From Clostridia bacterium (GTDB lineage: Bacteria; Bacillota; Clostridia; Peptostreptococcales; Anaerovoracaceae): 64,000 bases of DNA. The position numbers and the translations under genes are program-made. Position 1 is the first letter of the stretch. The number at the start of each line of letters is the position of its first letter. The notes beneath the pieces were generated by a model. That model made no database searches and was not told the DNA's origin. It was given only the letters and a program-made list of their open reading frames with translations. Below, one piece after another: positions 1-7,968 of this stretch. The stretch spans positions 62,001 to 126,000 of the forward strand of contig CAJTER010000001.1 in assembly GCA_910575405.1 (NCBI GenBank), given 5' to 3'.

Positions 1-221
1 TGGTATTGCTCTTCAAAGCTGTCCTTCCAGCGCATCACGCTTTTGCTGTCCATAGGGATGATAGGCCCATACAGAACATTGGCGATGTGATGGTATTCTG
101 CCAGCTTGTATAATTTCCCCCAGTCGGGTTCCCGCTGCCAGGCGGGCATTGACTCATTGTTGACTACTACTGCCAGAAGTTCCAGGATGCACTGCAGTTC
201 GTAATCTCTGTTTTTGTTCAT
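1..221 (-). CDS. Nucleotidyltransferase-like protein, N-terminus only
   Basis: Reading frame open from an ATG at 219-221 to the window edge, about 73 codons. The N-terminus begins MNKNRDYELQ and contains a stretch around residues 33-50 (DWGKLYKLAEYHHIANVLYG). That pattern, a Trp and a helix ending in LA-x-x-H, resembles the start of the NTP_transf_5 type of nucleotidyltransferase family proteins. No catalytic residues lie in the visible part, so the family call is tentative. It starts inside the 3' end of the FtsE-like gene and overlaps it by 68 bases in another frame, so the two are probably co-transcribed. Alternative: an unrelated helical protein. Confidence 0.5.
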   Translation of the reverse strand, partial: MNKNRDYELQCILELLAVVVNNESMPAWQREPDWGKLYKLAEYHHIANVLYGPIIPMDSKSVMRWKDSFEEQY

Positions 222-951
222 TCCTTATGCGCCTCTCTTCTATGACATCAAATGCTCGATAATTATATACGGCCCGTTTCTCATCTGCAATCAGACGGCC
301 GGCCGACAAGGTCAGCACCCGCTTTTTCATAATGGAAACCAGTTCTCTGTCGTGGCTCCCGATTACGATGGTTACGCCCAGCCGATTGAGCTCATCCAGC
401 AGGCACATGAGATCCCAGGCCTTATCAGAATCCAGATTAGCGGTGGGCTCGTCAGCAACTAAAATTCCGGGGTTGACGACCAGGGCTCTTGCCAGCAGCA
501 CTCTTGCCGTTTCACCTGCGGAAATTTCATCGGGAAAGGCCATGGCCCGATGCAGGACACCTACAGTTCTCAGGGTCTGGGTGACCCGCCTCTTGTAGAG
601 CCGTTTTGGCTGCTGGGTTGCCCGCATGGCAAGCTCGACATTTTCGTACACATTTCGATCCGGCAGCAGGCCGTACTCAGCCTGCATCTGTCCAATTTGC
701 CTGCGGAGAAAGGGAATTTCTCGTTGCGGCAGGGACGTGACTTCGGTTCCCCGGACCCAAATCTGTCCGCTGGTTGGTCTGAGCTGTCTCGTAAGCATCT
801 TTAAAAGGGTGCTCTTTCCTGCCCCGCTCTTTCCGATGACAAACACAAATTCCCCCTGATCGATGGAAAACGAAACGTTTTCCAGAGCATATTCTCCCGG
901 ACCGTACAGCTTTTCTACATTTTTAAAGATAATATCTTTTTCCTGCTCCAT
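154..951 (-). CDS. FtsE-like ABC transporter ATPase
   Basis: 265-residue ABC ATPase. Walker A (GKSGAGKST) is at about 40-48, the Q-loop (GQMQ) at 87-90, the FtsE-like LLPDRNVYENV at 95-105, Walker B (ILVADEP) at 163-169 and the H-loop His at 200. FtsE normally pairs with the membrane protein FtsX to activate cell-wall hydrolases at the divisome. Here no FtsX follows; a nucleotidyltransferase-like frame overlaps the 3' end instead. The ABC signature is degenerate: ISAGE at 143-147 in place of LSGGE. A C-terminal tail of about 40 residues is rich in Arg, Lys, Gln and Ser. A TATAAT lies upstream at 1023-1028 (minus) without a clear -35. It is separated from fliT by a terminator, so it is probably a separate unit. 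A LolD/MacB-type ATPase is the main alternative. Confidence 0.75.
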   Translation of the reverse strand: MEQEKDIIFKNVEKLYGPGEYALENVSFSIDQGEFVFVIGKSGAGKSTLLKMLTRQLRPTSGQIWVRGTEVTSLPQREIPFLRRQIGQMQAEYGLLPDRNVYENVELAMRATQQPKRLYKRRVTQTLRTVGVLHRAMAFPDEISAGETARVLLARALVVNPGILVADEPTANLDSDKAWDLMCLLDELNRLGVTIVIGSHDRELVSIMKKRVLTLSAGRLIADEKRAVYNYRAFDVIEERRIRNEQKQRLRTAVHPGTSGSSSQQ

Positions 952-962
952 ACCCCATCCTT

Positions 963-1021
963 AAAAAGGGAATTACAGTAGCTGCGGCGCTTTGCCGTCT
1001 TGATTCTGCAATCCCCTTTTT
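963..1021 (-). terminator. Terminator after fliD-fliS-fliT
   Basis: Inverted repeat with 16-base arms (963-978 and 1006-1021), pairing throughout with two G-U wobbles. Each arm ends in a run of five T/A, so it can act in either direction. An inner GCGGC/GCCGT hairpin fills the loop. It lies directly after the last gene of the fliD unit. Confidence 0.85.
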
Positions 1022-1088
1022 CATTATATTCTCTGCCTGATGCGCAACTCCGCATCCATTCAGATGATTTGAAAGTTTCCTTTCAAGC

Positions 1089-1505
1089 TTATTGATAGAA
1101 CGAATCGGTTCCCGCTACTTTTTTGCTGATCCTTTTGTCGATTGTAATCGTTTCCTGCAAAAGCTTTTTGCAGTTTTTTACAATCTCTACGATTTTGTCC
1201 GTATTTTTATCCGGATTGTCAATCGTCCTGCACTGCAGCAACTCGTCAATTTCGCCGCGCGTCTGCTCGGAAAGCTGTTCCTTGAACATCTGCAGCTTTC
1301 GCAGTCCGTCATCGATCTTTTCCAGCTCTTCACCGCGCATTTCAAGAAGCATCTGCGCAGATACCCGGTCATTTCGATCCAGAGCCGTACCCAGTTCCCT
1401 CGTCAGTCGGAGGGTCTCATTTAAGTGGTTTTGTCTGCCTATCAACAGCTTGAGCACTTCCAAAGTCCACTCATTGCGATATGCGGATGCTTGCTCCTTT
1501 TCCAT
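1089..1505 (-). CDS. fliT: FliT/FlgN-like flagellar export chaperone
   Basis: Small (138 aa), almost wholly helical, charged protein. Its ATG at 1505 directly abuts the fliS stop (TAA-ATG). Position after fliD-fliS and the composition (long amphipathic helices, LRKLQMFKEQL-type heptads) fit a FliT or FlgN-type chaperone. Such proteins hold cap or hook-junction proteins in the cytoplasm before secretion. Sequence similarity by eye to known FliT is weak, so the name rests mainly on context. It is followed by a strong terminator. Confidence 0.55.
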   Translation of the reverse strand: MEKEQASAYRNEWTLEVLKLLIGRQNHLNETLRLTRELGTALDRNDRVSAQMLLEMRGEELEKIDDGLRKLQMFKEQLSEQTRGEIDELLQCRTIDNPDKNTDKIVEIVKNCKKLLQETITIDKRISKKVAGTDSFYQ

Positions 1506-1874
1506 TTATTCTGCAACTTTCCCCGCTTCCTGAAAGGCTTCCCGCAGCTCTTTCACCAGCGGCTTTAATTCGGTGATAACTTCTTTTTTTCTGCCTGCTT
1601 CTATTCTGCTCAATTCGTAGAGAAAAAAGTCATACATTTGTCTTAATTCATGGCTGATGGGATATTCATAGTTCAGCGTGTCTTTCAAGTACTGGACGAT
1701 CTCTTTACATCTTGTAACAGACTGGCCAAAGAGCTCATATTCCTCTTTATCCAGCGCCAGCTCTGCGCGCATCAACCGTTTTAACAGTTCATCGTACAGC
1801 AGCAAAAGCATTTCACCCGGAGTCATTGTCATTACGGATTGTTCTTTATACTGCTGATATCCATTCAGGGCCAT
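1506..1874 (-). CDS. fliS: Flagellin chaperone FliS
   Basis: 122 residues, the usual FliS length. It starts MALNGYQQYKEQSVMTMTPG and continues with EMLLLLYDELLKRL, the family hallmark (YxxxxxxTxxPxELxxMLYDxxLxxL). FliS binds unfolded flagellin C-termini and delivers them to the FlhA export gate. The gene sits 22 bases after fliD with RBS GTGAGGA and directly abuts the fliT-like gene. Flagellin itself is about 47 kb away. Confidence 0.95.
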   Translation of the reverse strand: MALNGYQQYKEQSVMTMTPGEMLLLLYDELLKRLMRAELALDKEEYELFGQSVTRCKEIVQYLKDTLNYEYPISHELRQMYDFFLYELSRIEAGRKKEVITELKPLVKELREAFQEAGKVAE

Positions 1875-1896
1875 ATAAATTCCTCACTTCTTATCT

Positions 1897-4314
1897 TTAG
1901 TATCCCGAAAGCTGGGCCAGGTAACTGCTCTGACTATTCATCTGCGACATCAGAGTTTCTAGCGTCGTGAACTGGGAGATATAGCGATCCTCTTCCATTT
2001 CCAGGCGATCAAGGAGACGGTCGATGACATCGTCAATGTCATCCATCTTAGTCTGCATGCTGTTCTTCAGGATTGTGGTCGGTGCATGGCTTGAGCCTGC
2101 GCGTTCAACCAGGATTCCCTTTGTTGCGCCCGTTGTTCCTGCGTACCGCTTCATTACGGTGCTAATCTTTTCCATCAGGCCGCCCTCGGTCTTGTTTCCA
2201 TCTTCGTCAACCGAGGCAGTCTTTGTAAAGAGCTTGCTGACGGTTTCCGGGTCGGATTCTAAGGCTGATTTGAATTTTGCTTCGTCAAAGACCAGTTTTC
2301 CGTTGTCCGAATAGCTGGAAGAAACGGAGATACCAATTTTGGACAGGGCATCCCGATCCGACGTTGGGATGACAAAGCGGAGCGCATCAGCAAAGCCTCT
2401 CATATCTGTATCTGAGAAGAGCAGGCCTTCTTTTGCTTTTTCCTCGTAAGCCTTGATTTCCGATTCGCTCATATCTTCCCTCTGAGAAGAAGTCAGCGGC
2501 TCATACTTTCTGTTTGGCTTTGTCTTTACTTCTTTATTGATGAGCTCCAGAATTTCATTATAGGAGTCGATCATTTCCTTTACGATTTTGGTCGTATTCT
2601 CCGAGTCCACTTTGGCATCGAAGGTAATGGCTTCGGCAGTTTCGTCAAGCTCCAGTGTTCCTGATGTTGCCCCTTCTTTATAGCCAAATGTTCCTTTCAG
2701 GCCTACGGTCAGGCCGTCCATGGTAAAGGAATTGCTGTCGCGGACGATCTCCGTAGGACCGCTGTCGCCTGCGAACTGGACGGAGACGATGGCGTCCTGG
2801 CCTTTTGCCTCCAGATCGGTTCCTGTTTTGCCAAAGAGCAGTTCCGCCATTTTTCCTTCCATTTTGATTTCGCCGCTGGCGCCTTTTTCCTTGGAAGTGA
2901 TGATAAAGCGGTCGGAATTCCTCTGATAGGAAATGCTCACGCCTGCTTCCTTGTTTTCATTGATGGCTTTCATGATGTCGTCAATGCTGCTGTCCCAGGT
3001 GAGGGCGTTACCCTTGCTGTCCTTGATTTCTACTCCGTTGATTTTGAGAACAGCATCACCTGGATGTTCTTTATCAAATCCTTGTGGCAGGTTTAATCCC
3101 GATTCTAAGATGGACTGGGAAGTATTGACCTTGTTGGATGTACCGGAGTCGACTCCCAGGAGTCCGGATTTGCCCAGCATTCCCCGGGTGCCGCCTGTAA
3201 TGCCGAATACGGAAGATGGATCGTCGCTTCCATCCGGTTTTGTGGTTTTGAAGGACAGGCTCTGCTTGCCGCTTGGGTCTCCTGAAAGTTCAACTTTTAC
3301 ACGGCCCTTGCCGAAAGCTTCGTTGAGTTTTTTCTGGATATCCTCCTGCAGATCCTTCATGGTATCCAGCTTTACATCATCGCCTCCGATTTGAATGGTC
3401 TTGCTGGTGCCATTGTAGTTGAAGGTCATGGTGCTGCCGTTTAAGTATTCCTTGATGTTTACATTCTGTATTACATTTGCTCTGTTTTGAGCAGTCAAAG
3501 AACTTCCATTTTTGATCTTTGCAGCATCGCCCAAGTCGCTGATGGACTGTTTTTCACCCAGGAAGCCCAGATATTTTAAGGCGTCGCCTGTGGCGCTTTT
3601 GAGTTCAATGGTGTTTCCTGCTGTATCCAGGTTCTCAAAGCTTACCTTACCGTTTGTTACAGTTGCCTTCAGCACCTGATCCAGTGTCTTATCACCCTTG
3701 ATGTCTACCGTTTTAAAGGAGTCGTTCAGGGCTTTTGCAAGACCCTCATCTGTCGTATAGTCAAATTCATCCCCGCTGCCCAAGGTTACGGAATAGGTGT
3801 TGTTTCCGTATTTGAAGGTCAGGTTCTGGCCCGCAATCATGCTCATGTCAAAGGTGCTGTTTGCGATATCCGCTGCAATCCCTGCTGTGGAGAATTTGCT
3901 GCCGGATGCGGTCGCGCCTGTTATCTTAGCATCCTGAGCCAGCTGCTTGATTCCCATGATGGAGAAGGTATCCGCAGTGGTGGATCTTCCGGTTACGCTG
4001 ACGTATTTGCTGTTGTTTCCCATTGCCGTGATGTCGGTCCTGGAAAACAGAGTGCTGCTGGTCAGGTTGGAGGAAGACGCATAAGATGTATATTTATTGG
4101 TATAGTCATACACTTTGTCGATGACATTGCGGATAGCGGTCTGCTGCCATCCCAGCTTGTCTTTTTGCTGCTGCTGCTTTTCGATTTTGGTTCTGGTGCC
4201 GTATGTAAGCTGTTCAATGAGCTCATCCCTCTCCAGCCCACTGGCCAGGCCGCCGAATCCTCTGAGGGAGGATGTTGAACTGAGACTGCCTGTTATGCTG
4301 TTAATTGATGCCAT
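1897..4314 (-). CDS. fliD: Filament cap protein FliD (HAP2), enlarged
   Basis: 805 residues, much longer than the usual 450-550. The N-terminal FliD_N region (GFGGLASGLERDELIEQL near residue 20) and the C-terminal coiled coil (DVIDRLLDRLEMEEDRY near 765) are both typical. The extra length is in the middle, from about 150 to 560, which forms the exposed leg domains of the cap. FliD caps the growing filament and folds incoming flagellin. The size parallels the enlarged flagellin at 48852-51182. RBS AAGGGGTG before the ATG. It heads its own unit behind a SigD promoter. Confidence 0.95.
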   Translation of the reverse strand: MASINSITGSLSSTSSLRGFGGLASGLERDELIEQLTYGTRTKIEKQQQQKDKLGWQQTAIRNVIDKVYDYTNKYTSYASSSNLTSSTLFSRTDITAMGNNSKYVSVTGRSTTADTFSIMGIKQLAQDAKITGATASGSKFSTAGIAADIANSTFDMSMIAGQNLTFKYGNNTYSVTLGSGDEFDYTTDEGLAKALNDSFKTVDIKGDKTLDQVLKATVTNGKVSFENLDTAGNTIELKSATGDALKYLGFLGEKQSISDLGDAAKIKNGSSLTAQNRANVIQNVNIKEYLNGSTMTFNYNGTSKTIQIGGDDVKLDTMKDLQEDIQKKLNEAFGKGRVKVELSGDPSGKQSLSFKTTKPDGSDDPSSVFGITGGTRGMLGKSGLLGVDSGTSNKVNTSQSILESGLNLPQGFDKEHPGDAVLKINGVEIKDSKGNALTWDSSIDDIMKAINENKEAGVSISYQRNSDRFIITSKEKGASGEIKMEGKMAELLFGKTGTDLEAKGQDAIVSVQFAGDSGPTEIVRDSNSFTMDGLTVGLKGTFGYKEGATSGTLELDETAEAITFDAKVDSENTTKIVKEMIDSYNEILELINKEVKTKPNRKYEPLTSSQREDMSESEIKAYEEKAKEGLLFSDTDMRGFADALRFVIPTSDRDALSKIGISVSSSYSDNGKLVFDEAKFKSALESDPETVSKLFTKTASVDEDGNKTEGGLMEKISTVMKRYAGTTGATKGILVERAGSSHAPTTILKNSMQTKMDDIDDVIDRLLDRLEMEEDRYISQFTTLETLMSQMNSQSSYLAQLSGY

Positions 4315-4387
4315 ATAATCACCCCTTCTTTTTTATCTTGTTCATCGTTTCTGTTAAAACGTAAATTAACCAAGTCTCCTGCTTTTA

Positions 4388-4414
4388 TTATCGGCAGTTT
4401 GGAATTAAAAATTA
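4388..4414 (-). promoter_or_regulatory. SigD (sigma-28) promoter for fliD-fliS-fliT
   Basis: On the minus strand TAAT, 15 bases, then GCCGATAA, close to the sigma-28 consensus TAAA-N15-GCCGATAA. It lies about 75 bases upstream of the fliD start and just after a terminator. The SigD gene is in the operon upstream. Confidence 0.85.
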
Positions 4415-4417
4415 ATA

Positions 4418-4443
4418 GAGAAAGCAACAAAAACGGCTTTCTC
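4418..4443 (-). terminator. Terminator ending the fla/che operon
   Basis: Perfect 8-base inverted repeat GAGAAAGC/GCTTTCTC with a 10-base loop, followed on the minus strand by an AT-rich TATTAATTTTTAATT. It lies after the ComFB gene and before the fliD promoter, so it marks the end of the long operon. The U-tract is imperfect, so some read-through is likely. Confidence 0.65.
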
Positions 4444-4506
4444 CATGTGTTTTTTCGTTGTGCGGTACACAAGTTTTCAAATAGCTGAGCTATCCTTCAT
4501 TTGTGG

Positions 4507-5820
4507 TTACCGGTTGTGGTGCGGTATTTCATTGACGATCATCGATGCTTTTGTAATTTCTACAATCAGCTGTCCCGCGAATTTTTTCTCATAAAAGTTC
4601 AGCAGGGGTGATACGGCATTTTTGTTTACCACAACGTATTTTGACGGCAGGTGTGTCAGCGCCAGCGCTACGGTATCCTCAATGCATCTGCCGCAGTCAC
4701 AGTGGCCAAACTGGCGTATATACGTAGTAGCCTGACTTCTGACCAGATGCTCCATTACATTGACCACCATAAAGTCTGGTTCGCCCTGTTCTGATGCCGA
4801 AGGTACAGAATTTGGATCCTGTTTTTGTTCCGGTTCAGCGGCAGGGCTCACTGCAGCTGCAAAGTCCGCAGGTTCCGGCGCCTCGTCTCTGGCCTCGGGT
4901 ACTGGCTCGGGCACAGGTGCGGTTTCTGGTTCTGCTGTCTGCTCCTGCGGCGCTGCTTCTGGTGCTGGCTCTGAAGTTTCTTCTATTATTGGAGCGTCTT
5001 CTTCCTCTGGTGCAGGCGCGGTTTCCTCCTGCTGACCATGCTGCTCTACATCGGCCTTCAGGGCATCATCAATGAGACCCTGAATGGTAGGATCCAGTTC
5101 TTCGCCTGGGTCGTCCTGCTTTACCGGTATGTTTATCTGAGGAACTGGCTCCTGCTTTTCTTCTGCCTCGGGCTCAGGCTGTGCCTCCTGTGCCTGTAGT
5201 TCTGCTGCCGGCTCTATGGCTTCTGTTTGCGGCGCTGCCTGATCGGGCTCCTGCGACGCTGCAGGGATATCCTGTGCTGCAGCTTCCTCCTGAGACTCCG
5301 GTATATCCGGCAGGTCAGGGAGCTCCGACTCTGGCTCTGATTCAGCCTCTTGTGGTTCCTGAAGGTCCGGCGCATCCGGCAGTTCCTCCATGCGGCTGTC
5401 CTGCATGCCTGGAAGATCCGGCAAGTCTTCTTCTGGAGCTGCCTCTGCTGCTGCATCTTCCTCCAGATAAGCCTCAAGCTCTGCTTCTAAGGATTCTTTT
5501 ACTGCATCCGCTATGGGATTTTCTTCGCTGTCCGCATGTATGACGGAAACCTCCGGCACATCTGGCAGTGGATCCGGTTTTGCGGTTTTTTCTTCTGATT
5601 CCGGCACATCAGGAAGATCCGGCAGGTCTTCAGCGGGCGCTGAATCCTCTATATCTGGAAGATCCGGCAGATCTGCCTGCTCCTGCTGCGTGCTTTCATT
5701 CTCTGCACCCGGTCTTTTCAATTGCACAGGAGGGGTGTCCCGTTCTTCTTTTCCGCCTTTTTTACTGCCTGTTGAAAGCAGATTCAGCACGTGATCAGTT
5801 TTGTTGGTTTTTCTTGCCAT
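4507..5820 (-). CDS. Acidic repeat protein with C-terminal ComFB domain
   Basis: 437 residues in three parts. A short basic head (MARKTNKTDHVLNLLSTGSK) comes first. Then follow about 330 acidic, Pro/Glu/Ala-rich residues that look disordered, with at least five copies of an LPDLPD-type motif between residues 45 and 185. The C-terminal 90 residues match the late-competence ComFB family, with Cys374-x-Cys376-x2-Cys379 (likely a metal site) followed by IEDTVALALTHLPSKYV. ComFB-family proteins have been reported as cyclic-dinucleotide receptors; that role is not shown here. The gene lies 11 bases after parA and is the last gene of the fla/che operon. The basic head plus a long linker resembles adaptors that stimulate ParA-type ATPases; this is inference. 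Confidence 0.75.
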   Translation of the reverse strand: MARKTNKTDHVLNLLSTGSKKGGKEERDTPPVQLKRPGAENESTQQEQADLPDLPDIEDSAPAEDLPDLPDVPESEEKTAKPDPLPDVPEVSVIHADSEENPIADAVKESLEAELEAYLEEDAAAEAAPEEDLPDLPGMQDSRMEELPDAPDLQEPQEAESEPESELPDLPDIPESQEEAAAQDIPAASQEPDQAAPQTEAIEPAAELQAQEAQPEPEAEEKQEPVPQINIPVKQDDPGEELDPTIQGLIDDALKADVEQHGQQEETAPAPEEEDAPIIEETSEPAPEAAPQEQTAEPETAPVPEPVPEARDEAPEPADFAAAVSPAAEPEQKQDPNSVPSASEQGEPDFMVVNVMEHLVRSQATTYIRQFGHCDCGRCIEDTVALALTHLPSKYVVVNKNAVSPLLNFYEKKFAGQLIVEITKASMIVNEIPHHNR

Positions 5821-5831
5821 GATCCTTCCTC

Positions 5832-6596
5832 CTAAGCCTTGATTTTACCATATACTTCATCAACAAAAGCCTGATAGTCTTTCGCTGGATTTGATTTTGG
5901 CGCGTAATCCAGAATGCACATTCCGTGGGCGGGCGCTTCTGCGGCAGAAACGCTGGTACGTATTTTTGCGTCAAATACAACGGATTCCGCCTGATCCGCT
6001 ATAGTCTGTGCCATTTCCAGTACATCCTTTGCCAAATTTGTCCGCTTGTTAAACTTTGTCAGCAAAATTCCCAGTACATTGAGAGCCGGGTTGACCGAGT
6101 CTTTGACTGCCTCTACCGTTTCTGTAAGCTGAACCAGTCCCACAAGGCTGAGGATTTCCGAGGCCATAGGAATGATCAGATGATCGGCTGCCGCATATCC
6201 GTTGAGGGTCAGGATATTCAGCGCCGGCGGCGTATCAATTACGACAAAATCATATTTGCTGCTGACGGGCCGCAGCGCGTCCTGAAGCAGCAGCTCTCTG
6301 TTATCTCTTTGGAACGCGATTTCCGCTTCGCTCAGCAGGATATTGGATGGAATGATATCGCAATCATCTGCCTCCTGGATTGCGGCCTCTATTGGCGCCT
6401 GCTGAGTCAGGACATCGTAGATCGTTTCCCCCTCATCAATATCCAGCCCCAGGCTAAACCCCAGATTGCCCTGAGGGTCCAAATCGATTGCCAGAACCTT
6501 TTCGCCTTTTTTACCCAGGCCGGCTGCCAGAGCGCTTGTAGTAGTCGTCTTGCCGACTCCGCCTTTTTGATTGGTGAGCACAATTGTGATAGCCAA
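5832..6596 (-). CDS. ParA/Soj-family ATPase
   Basis: 254 residues from a TTG at 6594-6596, chosen because GGAGG lies 8 bases upstream and the product then starts MAITIVLTNQKGGVGKTTTT, as ParA proteins do; an ATG five codons earlier overlaps that RBS. The deviant Walker A (KGGVGKTT) is complete, Walker B-like FVVIDTPPAL is present, and IDLDPQGN is the family switch. ParA dimers bind DNA nonspecifically and position plasmids, chromosomes or chemoreceptor clusters. No parB or parS is seen. FlhG is unlikely because of the DPQGN signature and the lack of an adjacent flhF. The neighbours (EAL-HDOD, ComFB) suggest a motility or chemotaxis placement role. Confidence 0.9.
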   Translation of the reverse strand: MAITIVLTNQKGGVGKTTTTSALAAGLGKKGEKVLAIDLDPQGNLGFSLGLDIDEGETIYDVLTQQAPIEAAIQEADDCDIIPSNILLSEAEIAFQRDNRELLLQDALRPVSSKYDFVVIDTPPALNILTLNGYAAADHLIIPMASEILSLVGLVQLTETVEAVKDSVNPALNVLGILLTKFNKRTNLAKDVLEMAQTIADQAESVVFDAKIRTSVSAAEAPAHGMCILDYAPKSNPAKDYQAFVDEVYGKIKA

Positions 6597-6660
6597 CTTC
6601 CATCCCTCCATCTGTTTTTATTTCTTGCCGGGCTGTATTCCGCTAGTGTATTGTCTGATT

Positions 6661-7968
6661 TCAGCCCAGTACATCTTCAATACGTTCTCTCGCATCATCT
6701 TCGCTGTTCAAGCTCGTTTCCTCGTCCGGCCTTGCAAAGTCCGTAGTCAGATTATCCCAGATGCTGTTGACTTCTTCTACGCAATTGATATACAGCTGTG
6801 ACAGCTCGGAAATTTTAATTCCCGATTCAGCCGCAATCTGCGTACATTGCTTCCAGTCCGCGTTTTCATAAGAGATGACCAGTTTGAACAGCTTTCCTGC
6901 GTCACCTTCTCCTGTAAGGAGACCTTTTTTGATATCGTCATTAATCGGAATCTCAGCCAGCAGTTCTTCAAGCGGCGCGTCTACCATGAGGTCCAGAGTA
7001 GAGAACATTCCCATCATGTAAGCTTCTGTCTTGCCTACTGGGCAATTTGGAATCCGAACTGCCAGCTCCTGCGCGAAGTTTGCCCGCAGGAAGGATAGTT
7101 TGAGCATTTCCTCGTTTCCATCGGACTCTCTGTTGTTAATGCTGAGCATATAAACCCATTGACGGAGCTGTCCAATTCCAAGTGTCATCAGGGCCTGGCG
7201 TATGGAAGCTGTTCTCCGTCTCAGAGCAAAATATGCGGAGTTGACCAGCTTTAGGATTGCAAAGGTCAGTCCAGCGTCCCTGCTTACAATTTCTTCGATT
7301 TCTGTCATATCCGGCTCTTCCTTGGCAACAGCGACGATGAGCTGGAAGAAGTTTCCCTGCATATAAGTCACCTTATCTGCTTTTGTCACCAGGGTTTCGG
7401 CAATATATGTACCTTCCAGGTAGTCAGCTCCCAGTTTAAGGGCATTTTCATATGCCTCTTTTGTATCCAGATCCGTAGCAATGCACTTTTTCTTAAAGCC
7501 CTTTGCCATGCTGATGATGTTGGAAATGGAGTTCATCTCCTGCTCCGACATGCTATCGCCCACCTTCAGGCGGACGTAATCCGCATAATCCAAAAAGCTA
7601 AAATACTTTGGTGAAAATTGGAAATCATTAATTGCCAGCTTGTAGCCTTCTCCATGGTACTTTTTTACCAGAGGCATTGCCAGAGGATGAATGATCAAGT
7701 TGTCTTCCACCTGAATGACCACCTTATCTTTCTGGAACAGATGTGCGGTATTTCGAAAGAGTAGGGACGGCGTAAGAGTGATGAAAATCTGTTTATCCTT
7801 AAAAATTTTATGACTGTTATTCATAAAGAATTCCGATATAGCGTCAAGAGCTGCCGTTTCCGCCTGCTGATACAGATCATCGCTTCCACTCTGGAAAAAA
7901 AGCTCATAGCCTATGATTTTTTCCGTTTTTGCTTCTTTAATTGCCCGACGTACTACGCATTTGTCCAT
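6661..7968 (-). CDS. Degenerate EAL plus HDOD signalling protein (YuxH/CdgJ type)
   Basis: 435 residues. The N-terminal 200 form an EAL-type fold with the catalytic motifs lost: ELF (22-24) where EAL should be, and INDFQFSPKY where DDFGTGYSS should be, so it should not hydrolyse c-di-GMP. An HDOD domain follows from about 205 (ILKLVNSAYFALRR, TLGIGQLRQWVYML). Proteins of this architecture act in motility and signalling, usually by binding partners. The ATG at 7968 overlaps the end of cheV by 16 bases, with AAGGAG upstream, which indicates coupled translation. An acidic C-terminal tail ends the protein. Confidence 0.85.
   Translation of the reverse strand: MDKCVVRRAIKEAKTEKIIGYELFFQSGSDDLYQQAETAALDAISEFFMNNSHKIFKDKQIFITLTPSLLFRNTAHLFQKDKVVIQVEDNLIIHPLAMPLVKKYHGEGYKLAINDFQFSPKYFSFLDYADYVRLKVGDSMSEQEMNSISNIISMAKGFKKKCIATDLDTKEAYENALKLGADYLEGTYIAETLVTKADKVTYMQGNFFQLIVAVAKEEPDMTEIEEIVSRDAGLTFAILKLVNSAYFALRRRTASIRQALMTLGIGQLRQWVYMLSINNRESDGNEEMLKLSFLRANFAQELAVRIPNCPVGKTEAYMMGMFSTLDLMVDAPLEELLAEIPINDDIKKGLLTGEGDAGKLFKLVISYENADWKQCTQIAAESGIKISELSQLYINCVEEVNSIWDNLTTDFARPDEETSLNSEDDARERIEDVLG

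Noticed and set aside
5280-5700. Short repeats that could suggest a CRISPR or satellite array
   Set aside because: They are in-frame coding repeats (LPDLPD motifs) with irregular spacing and variable units.
5832-6596. FlhG identity for the ParA-like gene
   Set aside because: Begins directly with the ParA P-loop, has the DPQGN signature and is not next to flhF; it fits Soj/ParA better.
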